Assembly (NCBI RefSeq): GCF_026340565.1
Contig: NZ_JAPEPB010000001.1
Span: forward strand, 1,922,001-1,986,000
Direction of reading: 5' to 3'
DNA length: 64,000 bases
From: Kitasatospora sp. NBC_01287
GTDB lineage: Bacteria; Actinomycetota; Actinomycetes; Streptomycetales; Streptomycetaceae
Part shown: positions 52,699 to 63,245 of the stretch, piece after piece
Position numbering within the stretch: position 1 is the first letter of the stretch
Layout of the letters: every line of letters starts with the position of its first letter
Notes under the pieces: generated by a model
Databases searched by the model: none
What the model was told of the DNA's origin: nothing
What the model saw: only the letters and a program-made list of their open reading frames with translations
Program-made: the position numbers and the translations under genes

Positions 52699-54465
52699 CT
52701 ACTCGGCGGGACGGGCGGCGCTGACGGCGGCGGCCAGCGCCTCCTTGATCCGCGGACCGAGGCGGGCGAAGCCCAGCTCCTTCATGGCGGCGCGGAGCAG
52801 CTCGTCGTCGGTGCGGGTGACGAAGTCCGTGTCGATCCAGCGGACCAGGGCGAGCAGTTCCTCGGCCGAGTAGGCGGTGATCGGGCGGCCGGGAGCCAGC
52901 TCGGGCCGCTTGGGGCGGCGCGGGCGCTTGGTCACGGCGGGGGGCTCCTCGGCGAGGGGCTCCTCGGCGGGGGCGGGCTCGGGGTCCGCAGCGGCCTCGG
53001 GCTCGACCTCAGCCACCGGCTCGACCTCAGCCTCGACCACGGGCTCGACCTCAGCCACCGGCTCGACCTCAGCCTCGACCACGGGCTCGACCTCAGCCAC
53101 CGGCTCGACCTCAGCCTCGACCACGGGCTCGACCTCAGCCACCGGCTCGACCTCAGCCTCGACCACGGGCTCGACCTCAGCCACCGGCTCGACCTCAGCC
53201 TCGACCACGGGCTCGACCTCAGCCACCGGCTCGACCTCAGCCTCAGCCTCAGCCTCGGGCTCGACCTCAGCCACCGGCTCGACCTCGGCGATGGGCTCGG
53301 TCTCGACCTCAGCCACCGGCTCGACCTCAGCCTCGACCACGGGCTCGACCTCAGCCACCGGCTCGACCTCGGCGATGGGCTCGGCCTCGACAACCGGCTC
53401 GGTCCGGAGCTCGGGCTCAGCCACGGCCTGCGCGGGGAGCACCGCCTCGACGATCTCGACGGCCTCGGCGGCCTCGATCACCGGCTCGGCGGCGGCCTGG
53501 GCCGGCACCTCGACCACGGCGGGGCCGGGCTGGGCCGGCTCCTCGGTCGCGGGCTGCCCGTCCTCGCCCGCCCAGCGCGCATAGGCGTCCTGGGCCGCCG
53601 CGCGGTCCGCACGGGCCTCGGCCAGCTCGGTCAGCAGCTCGGTGAGACCGCCGTCCGCCAGGGCGGCGCGCAGGGTGCGCAGCTCGGGGAGGCGGAAGAG
53701 GGTGCCCTCGTCGGCGGCCAGGGCGTCCACCAGCTCGGCCAGCTCGGCGAACGGCAGCTCGGTCAGCTCCCGGTCCGCCAGCAGCCGCCCGAGCCCGCGG
53801 ACCGCGCCGGCCAGGGTGTCGGCGGCCAGCCCGGTGCTCTCCAGCAGCTCGGCGTCGACCGGACGGGCGGTGCTCCCGGGGGTCGGGGAGAGCGACTGCC
53901 ACTCGGTGCGCTCGGTGGCGGCCGCGATCAGCGCCGCGTGCAGCGCGTCGCGGCGCGGGCGGTCGGCGACCGCGAGCCGCTTGGCCTCCGCGCGAAGCTT
54001 GCGGCGCTGGCCCCAGGAGATCCGCAGCCCGCGCTCCTTGCGCCAGCTGCCGTTCGCGGTGGCCGCCGCCAGCGCGTCCAGGTCCGCCTCGTAGGCGCCC
54101 GAGCGCAGCGTGACGGCGGTCTCCTGGACCCGGCGGAGCAGGGCGACCAAGGTCAGCACCTCGGCCAGGGTGGCCGGCTCGCGCAGCGCGGCCTCGGCGG
54201 CCAGCAGCGCGGCGGCCTCGCGGAGCACGTCCTGGTCGCAGCCGCGCACCTCGGCGAGGACGGTGGAGGCGGCCCTGGCCTCCTCGGGTCCGGTCACGGT
54301 GTCGACGGCGGCGTACCAGGCGTGGGTGTCGGCGGCCAGCGTGAAGCCGCCCTGCTCGGCGTACCGGAGCAGGTCCTCGCGGAGGGCGGTCGCACGGTCG
54401 GCGACAGGACCGGCCGAGCGGTCCTGCGGCGGTACATCGGCGTTCTGCACGGGAAGTACTGTCAT
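52699..54465 (-). CDS. Acidic-repeat protein related to helicase accessory regions
   Basis: 588 residues from the ATG at 54465. The N-terminal ~330 residues are helical (LLADRELTELPFAELAELVDALA, then LFRLPELRTLRAALADGGL); this pattern, and the C-terminal ~60 residues (VRWIDTDFVTRTDDELLRAAMKELGF), resemble the coiled and C-terminal regions of large actinobacterial SF1 (DUF4011/DUF3320-type) helicases. No Walker motifs or nuclease domain are present. Between them lie ~150 residues of Glu/Val/Pro/Ala repeats with a 14-residue unit (VEPVVEAEVEPVAE). A nucleic-acid or protein-binding scaffold is my inference. Confidence 0.65.
   Translation of the reverse strand: MTVLPVQNADVPPQDRSAGPVADRATALREDLLRYAEQGGFTLAADTHAWYAAVDTVTGPEEARAASTVLAEVRGCDQDVLREAAALLAAEAALREPATLAEVLTLVALLRRVQETAVTLRSGAYEADLDALAAATANGSWRKERGLRISWGQRRKLRAEAKRLAVADRPRRDALHAALIAAATERTEWQSLSPTPGSTARPVDAELLESTGLAADTLAGAVRGLGRLLADRELTELPFAELAELVDALAADEGTLFRLPELRTLRAALADGGLTELLTELAEARADRAAAQDAYARWAGEDGQPATEEPAQPGPAVVEVPAQAAAEPVIEAAEAVEIVEAVLPAQAVAEPELRTEPVVEAEPIAEVEPVAEVEPVVEAEVEPVAEVETEPIAEVEPVAEVEPEAEAEAEVEPVAEVEPVVEAEVEPVAEVEPVVEAEVEPVAEVEPVVEAEVEPVAEVEPVVEAEVEPVAEVEPVVEAEVEPVAEVEPEAAADPEPAPAEEPLAEEPPAVTKRPRRPKRPELAPGRPITAYSAEELLALVRWIDTDFVTRTDDELLRAAMKELGFARLGPRIKEALAAAVSAARPAE
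52999..53208. repeat. Five identical 42-bp tandem repeats in the acidic-repeat gene
   Basis: Units at 52999, 53041, 53083, 53125 and 53167 are identical; diverged units continue to ~53390. Each encodes 14 residues, so copy number can change in frame. Confidence 0.95.
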
Positions 54466-54763
54466 TGAGAACCGTCCGGTTCGAGTGCGGGGCAGACTGT
54501 CGGGGAAGACTGCGGCAGGCGGGGCGTTGAGGACGGCGGCCGGAGCGGGTGGAGCAGCTCCCGCGAACCGGCGTCCGTGCTGGTAGGCCAGGATACGGGT
54601 GGGCGTTCGAGGCTTGCACGCACCCGACCCCTTCGATCGCGCCCGTGCCGCGTCTTTCCCCCGGGACGACCAGTCGCCGAGTGTCTGACGGTCCGTCAGG
54701 CAGGCCCCGCACCGTTCCGCCGCCCCTTCGCCATCCACGCGTCGGCCGCCCGTCAGGCGCCGG

Positions 54764-55723
54764 TCAGCCGCCCGTCAGCAGCCGGGTGCCCGGGGGCAGC
54801 GCGCCGACCCGGCCGGCCTCGGCGAGGTGGTCGAGCAGCACCTCGTGCAGCGCGGCGGCCGCCCGGCTGAGCGGTAGTTCGGCGCCGCGGGCCAGCGCGA
54901 TCACCCGGCCGATGCCCGGGGCCGCGAACGGGGTGACGGCCAGTCCGCTGCGGGCGGCCACCATGCCGGGCAGCACCGCGGGGCCCAGACCGGCCCGGAC
55001 GAAGCCGAGCACCGCGTCCATCTCGCCGCCGGCCACCGCGAATTCGGGCTCGAAGCCGGCCGCCCGGCAGGCCGCGAGGGTGGTCTCGCGCAGGTCGTAT
55101 CCCTCGCGGAACATCACCAGGGGCTGCCCGCGCAGATCCTCGATCCGGGCCGGGCCTCCCCCGGCGACGAGGGCGGCGGCAGGGGATGCGGCCGGAGATG
55201 CGGCGGGGGCCGAGACCAGCACCAGGTCCTCGTAGAGCAGTTCGGTGACCGCCAGGCCAGGAGCCGGACCCGCCTGCGGTGTGATGATCAGCGCGAGGTC
55301 GAGTTCACCGGCCACCAGGGTGCGGACCAGATCGCGCGAGCCGTCCTCGCCGACCAGCAGCTCGACGCCCGGGTGGCGGGTTCGGTAGGCGCGCAGCACG
55401 TCGGGGACCAGGCTGGCGCAGAGGCTCGGCGGGGCGCCGAGCCGGACCCGGCCGCGCCGCAGCTGCACCGTCTCCTGGACCGCGAGCCGGGCGCTCTCGG
55501 CGTCGGCCAGCATCCGCCGGGCCAGCGGGAGCAGCGCCTGGCCGGCGTCGGTGAGGGCGATGTTGCCGCGCGTGCGGTGGAACAGCTCCGCGCCCAACTC
55601 CCGCTCCAGCGAGCGGATCTGCTGGGAGAGCGAAGGCTGGGCGACATGCTCGTGGTCAGCGGCGCGGGTGAAGTGCCGCAGGTCGGCGACTGCGACGAAG
55701 TAGCGGAGCTGCTGCAGCTGCAT
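54764..55723 (-). CDS. LysR-family transcriptional regulator
   Basis: 319 residues from the ATG at 55723 (MQLQQLRYF), the conventional LysR start. HTH at ~15-60: FTRAADHEHVAQPSLSQQIRSLERELGAELFHR. The substrate-binding domain follows. It is divergent from sdhC with 95 bp between, where CATAGGCACT occurs twice at 55733-55758, so control of the sdhCAB operon and of itself is the simplest hypothesis. Confidence 0.9.
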   Translation of the reverse strand: MQLQQLRYFVAVADLRHFTRAADHEHVAQPSLSQQIRSLERELGAELFHRTRGNIALTDAGQALLPLARRMLADAESARLAVQETVQLRRGRVRLGAPPSLCASLVPDVLRAYRTRHPGVELLVGEDGSRDLVRTLVAGELDLALIITPQAGPAPGLAVTELLYEDLVLVSAPAASPAASPAAALVAGGGPARIEDLRGQPLVMFREGYDLRETTLAACRAAGFEPEFAVAGGEMDAVLGFVRAGLGPAVLPGMVAARSGLAVTPFAAPGIGRVIALARGAELPLSRAAAALHEVLLDHLAEAGRVGALPPGTRLLTGG

Positions 55724-55805
55724 ACCCCCAGCATAGGCACTTCCATAGGCACTGCCTCTCATGATGAGCCGCAAAATATGTTGGACGGATCACCGGTCGA
55801 CTTCC

Positions 55806-55811
55806 TACCGT
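55806..55811 (+). promoter_or_regulatory. -10 hexamer of a leaderless promoter for sdhC
   Basis: TACCGT, 7 nt before the ATG at 55819. The 15 bases before the start, CTACCGTTCTCCGC, are almost identical to those before the MarR gene (CTACCGTTCCCCGC). Confidence 0.55.
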
Positions 55812-55818
55812 TCTCCGC

Positions 55819-56543
55819 ATGGCAGTGACAACGGGAACACGGCCGCGCGGGGCAGCGCGGCGACCATCGGCCTCAGGACCCCTCGCAGCGCTCTGGGGTT
55901 CGACGGTCGGCAAGAAGGCCGCGATGGCGGTCAGCGGCCTGGCGATGCTGGGCTACCTGGTCCTGCACATGATCGGGAACCTGAAGATCTTCTTCGGTGC
56001 CGGCGAGCTGAACGGCTACGCCGCCTGGCTGCGCACGATCGGCCAGCCCTTCCTGGGCCACGCGTGGTTCCTCTGGATCGCCCGGGTCGCCCTGGTGGCC
56101 GCCGTGGTGGTGCACGGGGTCGCCGCCTACCAGCTGAGCCGCCGCGACCTGGCCGCCCGGCCCACCGGCTACCGGCACACCCGGCCCCGGCAGACCTACG
56201 CCACCCGGACCATGCGCTGGGGCGGGGTGATCCTGGCGCTCTTCATCGTCTGGCACATCCTCGACCTGACCACGCTGACGGTGAACCCGGTGGCCGATCC
56301 CGGGCACCCGTACCAGAACATCGTGGGTGCCTTCCACACCTGGTACGACGGCGGGATCTACTGCGTGGCGATGCTGGCGCTCGGCCTGCACGTGCGGCAC
56401 GGCTTCTGGAGCGCCGCGCAGACCCTGGGCGTGAACAGCGCGCGCCGGGACAAGGCGCTGAAGCTCACCGCGAACCTGCTGGCGCTGGTGCTCACCGCCG
56501 GCTTCCTCTCCGTTCCGATCGCCGTGATGACGGGAGTCGTGCG

Positions 56544-56547
<4 letters not shown>
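55819..56547 (+). CDS. sdhC: Succinate dehydrogenase cytochrome b subunit
   Basis: 242 residues, about five membrane helices ([88 protein letters not shown]). Histidines for haem ligation lie in [20 protein letters not shown] and LHVRHG. This is the single fused anchor of the diheme B-type succinate dehydrogenase found in actinobacteria. The stop overlaps sdhA (ATGA). Confidence 0.9.
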
Positions 56548-58510
<1,963 letters not shown>

Positions 58511-58514
<4 letters not shown>

Positions 58515-59254
58515 ACCTGTTGAACCTCACCCTGCGCATCTGGCGGCAGGCCGGTCCGGACGCCACCGGCGAACTGACGACCTATCAGGTGTCGGGCATC
58601 AGCCCGGACATGTCCTTCCTGGAGATGCTGGACACGCTCAACGAGGAACTGATCCTGCGCGGCGAGCAGCCGGTGGCCTTCGACCACGACTGCCGGGAGG
58701 GCATCTGCGGCGCCTGCGGCATGGTGATCAACGGCCGGGCGCACGGCCCGGAGCGGACCACCACCTGCCAGCTGCACATGCGCCACTTCAGCGACGGCGA
58801 CGTGATCGACGTCGAGCCGTGGCGCTCGGCCGCCTTCCCGGTGGTCAAGGACCTGGTGGTGGACCGCTCGGCCTTCGACCGGATCATCGGCTCCGGCGGC
58901 TACATCACCGCGCCCACCGGCAGCGCCCCCGAGGCGCACGCCACCCCGGTCCCCAAGGAGGCCGCCGACCTGGCCTTCGAGCACGCCGAGTGCATCGGCT
59001 GCGGCGCCTGCGTGGCGGCCTGCCCCAACGGCTCGGCGATGCTCTTCACCTCCGCCAAGGTGGTGCACCTCAACGTGCTGCCGCAGGGCGCGCCGGAGCG
59101 GCGCGGCCGGGTGCGGGCGATGGTGGGCGCGATGGACGCCGAGGGCTTCGGTGGCTGCACCAACACCGGCGAGTGCGCGACCGCCTGCCCCAAGGGGATC
59201 GGCCTGGATGCGATCGGCACGCTGAACCGGGAGTTCCTGCGCGGCGGGCGGTAG
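58511..59254 (+). CDS. sdhB: Succinate dehydrogenase iron-sulfur subunit
   Basis: 247 residues from a GTG overlapping the sdhA stop. [2Fe-2S] ligands in [19 protein letters not shown] and a later Cys; [4Fe-4S] and [3Fe-4S] ligands in [31 protein letters not shown]. It wires the flavin to the haem and menaquinone sites of SdhC. The stop TAG lies within the first unit of a 30-bp tandem repeat. Confidence 0.95.
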
Positions 59255-59340
59255 CCGGACCGGGCGGACCGCGGCGAGCGGCAGCCGGACCGGGCGAGCA
59301 GCGGCGAGCGGCAGCCGGACCGGGCGAGCAGCGGGCGGTC
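59251..59340. repeat. 3 x 30-bp tandem repeat after sdhB
   Basis: Units at 59251, 59281 and 59311 start G(T/C)AGCCGGACCGGGCG; the third is diverged at its end. The repeat lies between sdhB and the nuclease gene. Confidence 0.85.
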
Positions 59341-59396
59341 ACCCCGGCTCACTAAAGTTGTCCCCGCGCGGGACAGCGGCAGGTGAAGGGGTGGAC

Positions 59397-61580
59397 GTGG
59401 CAAGGCGAGCGGGCGGGGTGCTGGCCCTCTGGGCCGAGGCGCAGCGGCAGGAGCAGCGGCGCCAGGAGGCGCAGCGGCGGGCCCAGGCGGCGGCACAGCG
59501 GCAGGCGGAGCAGGAGCGGCGGGCGGCCCAGCGGGCGGCGGCGCGCGGGGAGCAGGCGGCGCTGCGGGCCTACCAGCAGGGCCGGGAGGCCGAGGCCGCC
59601 GAGCTGAGCGCGGGCCTGACCGAGCGGGTGACCGAGCTGGCGGGGCTGCTCCGGGTGGGCCTGGGCCGGCCGGCGTTCAGCCTGGCCCCGCTGCTGGCCC
59701 CCGCCGAGCCGCCGGCCCCCTTCAACCCGGGCCGGCTCGGCGTACCGGTGCCGATGCCGGACCCGGGTCGCTACCAGGTGCCGCCGCCGGCCGGGCTGCT
59801 GCAGCGGCGCCGGTACGAGGAACAGCAGGCCCAGGCGCAGGCGCAGTACGAGCGCGACTGGCAGCAGGCGCGGGCCGCCGAGCAGGAGCGGCTGCGCCAA
59901 CTGGCCGAGTACCGGCGCGGCTACCAGGACTGGGCCGCGCAGCACCGCCGCCAGGACGACGAACGGATCTCGCAGGCAAGGGAGTTGGCCGAGCGGCTGG
60001 GCCGGGCCGAGGACGAGGCGGTGCGCGAGTACTTCGGCGCGGCGCTGCACAGCTCCGCCGGCTGGCCCGCGGAGTTTCCGCACCGGCTGGCACTCGCCTG
60101 GGACGCGGCGGACCGTCAACTGGTGGTCGACCGGGAGCTGCCCGGGTTCGAGGTGGTGCCCGAGCACAGCCGGGTGCGGTACGTGAAGGCGGACGACCGG
60201 CAGGTCCCGGTCGCCCGGGCCGCCGCCGAGCGCAAGCGGATCTACCGCGAGGTGCTGGCGCTCAGCGCGCTGCGGGTGCTGGACGAGCTGTTCCGGGCCG
60301 ACCCGAACGGCCTGCTCGACTCGGTCGCGCTCAACGGCACGGTGCAGGGCGTGGATCCGGCGACCGGGCGGGAGAGCGGGCGGGTGCTGGTGGCGGTGAC
60401 GGCCGCGCGGAGCGCGTTCGCGGCGATCGCACTGGACCGGGTGGCGCCCGTGGAGTGCCTGGAGGGCCTGGGCGGCCGCGTCTCCACCCGGCCCGAGCGG
60501 CTGGCCGAGGTGCGGGCCGAGCGGCTGCCGCACGAGGTGGGCGCCCGGGTGACCGGGCAGGGCGGCGAGGAGGATCCGGACCTCTACACGATGGACCCGA
60601 TCGCCTTCGAGGAGCTGATCGCGCAGCTCTTCCGGGCCCGCGGCTACCAGGTGCAGACGACGGCGCGCAGCGGCGACCAGGGCGTCGACGTGGTCGCGGT
60701 CGACCCCGACCCGGTGACCGGCGGGAAGATCGTCATCCAGGCCAAGCGCTACCGCTCGACCGTCTCCCCCACCGCCGTGCGGGACCTGGACAGCACGGTG
60801 CGCCACCACGGGGCGATCAAGGGCATCCTGGTGACCACGGCGCACTTCGGGCGCGGCTCCTACGACTACATCCGCAACAAGCCGCTGTCGCTGGTGAACG
60901 GGCCCGAACTGGTGGAGCTGCTGGCCGAGCAGGGGCTGCGCGGGCGGCTGGGCGCGCCGGCCGCGGCACCGGCCGCCCGGCCCGCGGGGGGCGGGCAAGG
61001 TCCGGGGCAAGGTCCGGGGCAGGATCCGGAGAAGGGTTCCGGGCAAGGTTCCGGGCAGGGCGAAGTACGGGTGCGGATCGAGTGGCAGCCGCGGACGGTG
61101 GCCGGTGATCCGGCGGAGCTGGACGTCTGCGCCTTCCTCTGCGCCGGCGGCCGGGTGCTGAGTGACGAGCACTTCGTCTTCTTCAACAATCCCGCCGAGC
61201 CCGGCGGAGCGGTCCGGCTGGGCGCGGCGCGGACGAGTGCCCCGGGCGCGCTGCGCGGCGCGGTGCTCGACCTGGCGCTGCACCGACTGGCGCCGGAGGT
61301 CGAGGAGGTGGTCCTCGCCCTCTCCACCGAGGAGGACCCCGGTCCCGCGCTGCCGCTGGGCTACCTGCACGGGCTGGCGCTGGTGGTGGCCGAGCGCGAC
61401 TCGGCCCTGGAGCTGCACCGCTGGGCCGGGGGCACCAGCGGGATCGCGGACAGCGCGCTGGAGCTGGGCGCGTTCCGGCGTGCCGCGCCGGGCGGTGGCT
61501 GGCGGTTCGAGGCGGCGGTGCGGGCGGTGCCCGGCGGGCTGGCGGGTCTGGCGACCGGGCGCGGGGTGGCGATCGCCTGA
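59397..61580 (+). CDS. Mrr-like restriction endonuclease fused to a TerD domain
   Basis: 727 residues from the GTG at 59397, which has GAAGGG at 6-nt spacing (GTG 59391 is the alternative). The N-terminal ~190 residues are Arg/Gln/Ala-rich coiled coil. After a middle domain comes an Mrr-type PD-(D/E)xK nuclease (FEELIAQLFRARGYQVQTT, SGDQGVDVVAV, VIQAKRY, ~410-500), then a Gly/Gln repeat linker and a C-terminal TerD-like beta-sandwich (VRIEWQPRTV, LDVCAFLCAGGRVLSD, FVFFNNP, LGYLHGLALVV). TerD domains bind calcium and belong to the tellurite/phage-resistance Ter system. The fusion suggests a defence or stress nuclease. Confidence 0.85.
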   Translation: MARRAGGVLALWAEAQRQEQRRQEAQRRAQAAAQRQAEQERRAAQRAAARGEQAALRAYQQGREAEAAELSAGLTERVTELAGLLRVGLGRPAFSLAPLLAPAEPPAPFNPGRLGVPVPMPDPGRYQVPPPAGLLQRRRYEEQQAQAQAQYERDWQQARAAEQERLRQLAEYRRGYQDWAAQHRRQDDERISQARELAERLGRAEDEAVREYFGAALHSSAGWPAEFPHRLALAWDAADRQLVVDRELPGFEVVPEHSRVRYVKADDRQVPVARAAAERKRIYREVLALSALRVLDELFRADPNGLLDSVALNGTVQGVDPATGRESGRVLVAVTAARSAFAAIALDRVAPVECLEGLGGRVSTRPERLAEVRAERLPHEVGARVTGQGGEEDPDLYTMDPIAFEELIAQLFRARGYQVQTTARSGDQGVDVVAVDPDPVTGGKIVIQAKRYRSTVSPTAVRDLDSTVRHHGAIKGILVTTAHFGRGSYDYIRNKPLSLVNGPELVELLAEQGLRGRLGAPAAAPAARPAGGGQGPGQGPGQDPEKGSGQGSGQGEVRVRIEWQPRTVAGDPAELDVCAFLCAGGRVLSDEHFVFFNNPAEPGGAVRLGAARTSAPGALRGAVLDLALHRLAPEVEEVVLALSTEEDPGPALPLGYLHGLALVVAERDSALELHRWAGGTSGIADSALELGAFRRAAPGGGWRFEAAVRAVPGGLAGLATGRGVAIA

Positions 61581-61924
<344 letters not shown>

Positions 61925-62698
61925 ATGACCCTCACCCTCACCCCCGTCAGAACCGCCGCCGCCACCGCGACCGGGCTGTCCAAGGTCTACGGCTCGGGGG
62001 CGAACCGGGTGGTGGCGCTGGACCGGGTGAGCGTGGCCTTCCGACCCGGGGAGTTCACGGCGATCATGGGCCCCTCCGGCTCCGGCAAGTCGACCCTGAT
62101 GCACTGCATGGCGGGCCTGGACCAGGTGACCTCCGGCTCGGTCAAGCTGGGCGACACCGAGCTGGCGAGCCTCTCCGACCGGCAGCTGACCCAACTGCGC
62201 CGCGACCGGCTGGGGTTCGTCTTCCAGGCGTTCAACCTGCTGCCGACGCTCACCGCGCTGGAGAACATCACGCTGCCGCAGGACATCGCCGGGCGCAGGG
62301 TCGACCCGGTGTGGCTGGAGCGGCTGGTGGCCACGGTGGGCCTCACCGACCGGCTCTCGCACCGCCCGGCCCAGCTCTCCGGCGGCCAGCAGCAGCGGGT
62401 GGCCTGCGCCAGGGCGCTGGCCGGGCGGCCCGCGATCGTCTTCGCCGACGAGCCGACCGGCAACCTCGACTCCCGCTCCGGTGCCGGGATCCTCGGCTTC
62501 CTGCAGAACTCGGTGCGCGAACTGGGCCAGACCGTGGTGATGGTGACCCACGACCCGGTCGCGGCGAGCTACGCGGACCGGGTGCTCTTCCTGGCCGACG
62601 GACGGATCGTGGACGAGCTCTCGCTGCCCACCCCGGGCACCGTGCTGGACCGGATGCGCCGGTTCGACCCGGTCGCCCGGCCCGGCCGGGCCGGCTGA
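61925..62698 (+). CDS. MacB/LolD-type ABC transporter ATP-binding protein
   Basis: 257 residues. Walker A GPSGSGKSTL, Q-loop FVFQAFNLLPTLTALENI, signature QLSGGQQQRVACARAL, Walker B IVFADEPTGNLDSRS and the switch His MVTHDP. The LPTLTALENI segment and the 'DEPTGNLD' sequence are typical of MacB/LolD/FtsE exporters, which need an FtsX-like permease. No such permease is recognisable next to it; the following frame has one hydrophobic segment only. Confidence 0.9.
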   Translation: MTLTLTPVRTAAATATGLSKVYGSGANRVVALDRVSVAFRPGEFTAIMGPSGSGKSTLMHCMAGLDQVTSGSVKLGDTELASLSDRQLTQLRRDRLGFVFQAFNLLPTLTALENITLPQDIAGRRVDPVWLERLVATVGLTDRLSHRPAQLSGGQQQRVACARALAGRPAIVFADEPTGNLDSRSGAGILGFLQNSVRELGQTVVMVTHDPVAASYADRVLFLADGRIVDELSLPTPGTVLDRMRRFDPVARPGRAG

Positions 62699-62705
62699 CC
62701 CGCCG

Positions 62706-63245
62706 GTGACCTGCGCGGCGTCGACCGCGGCGTCGACCATGCCGGCCGGGCTGCTCGCGGCGGGGCCGGGGGCACCGACCGCGCGGGCCGGCGGCCTCGG
62801 CCTCGCGGACGCGTCCGCGGACCTGGCGGCGGCGGTGCCGTCGCTGCTGCTGCTCGGCCTCCTCGCGGCGCTCGCGGCGCTCGGCCTGCTGGCCGCCGTC
62901 GGGCCGACCCATCGGGTGCCCCACCGAGTGGCCGGTCGGGCGGGCCGTCGGGCGAGCCCTCGATCGGGCGGTCGCACCGTCCGGCGGGCGGATCCGCAGG
63001 CCGACGGAACGGCCGGCAACCACCTCCGGGGGCTTCGGGTGCCGCGGCCCCGGCCCGGGTGCCGGTCCGCCCGGACTGCCGCCGGAAACCCCTCCCGAAC
63101 TGCCGCCAGGACCCCCGCGCGGCCCTACGAGCACCCCGGGCTGACAATAGTTCGACCACTGTGCCAAGCTGCACAGCGATCGGGCCGCCACCGGATAGCG
63201 GGCGGACCCGGACGGGGGGAGAGAGAGCATGACCGCAGGGGGTGA
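62706..63245 (+). CDS. Doubtful open frame after the ABC ATPase (possible small membrane protein or relic)
   Basis: 179 residues from a GTG with no convincing ribosome binding site. One hydrophobic stretch (AAAVPSLLLLGLLAALAALGLLAAVG) near 40-65, after which the sequence is Arg/Pro/Gly-rich and looks like non-coding GC-rich DNA. It may be only the first ~70 codons of a decayed permease, or no gene at all. It runs 17 nt into the next gene. Confidence 0.3.
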   Translation: MTCAASTAASTMPAGLLAAGPGAPTARAGGLGLADASADLAAAVPSLLLLGLLAALAALGLLAAVGPTHRVPHRVAGRAGRRASPRSGGRTVRRADPQADGTAGNHLRGLRVPRPRPGCRSARTAAGNPSRTAARTPARPYEHPGLTIVRPLCQAAQRSGRHRIAGGPGRGEREHDRRG

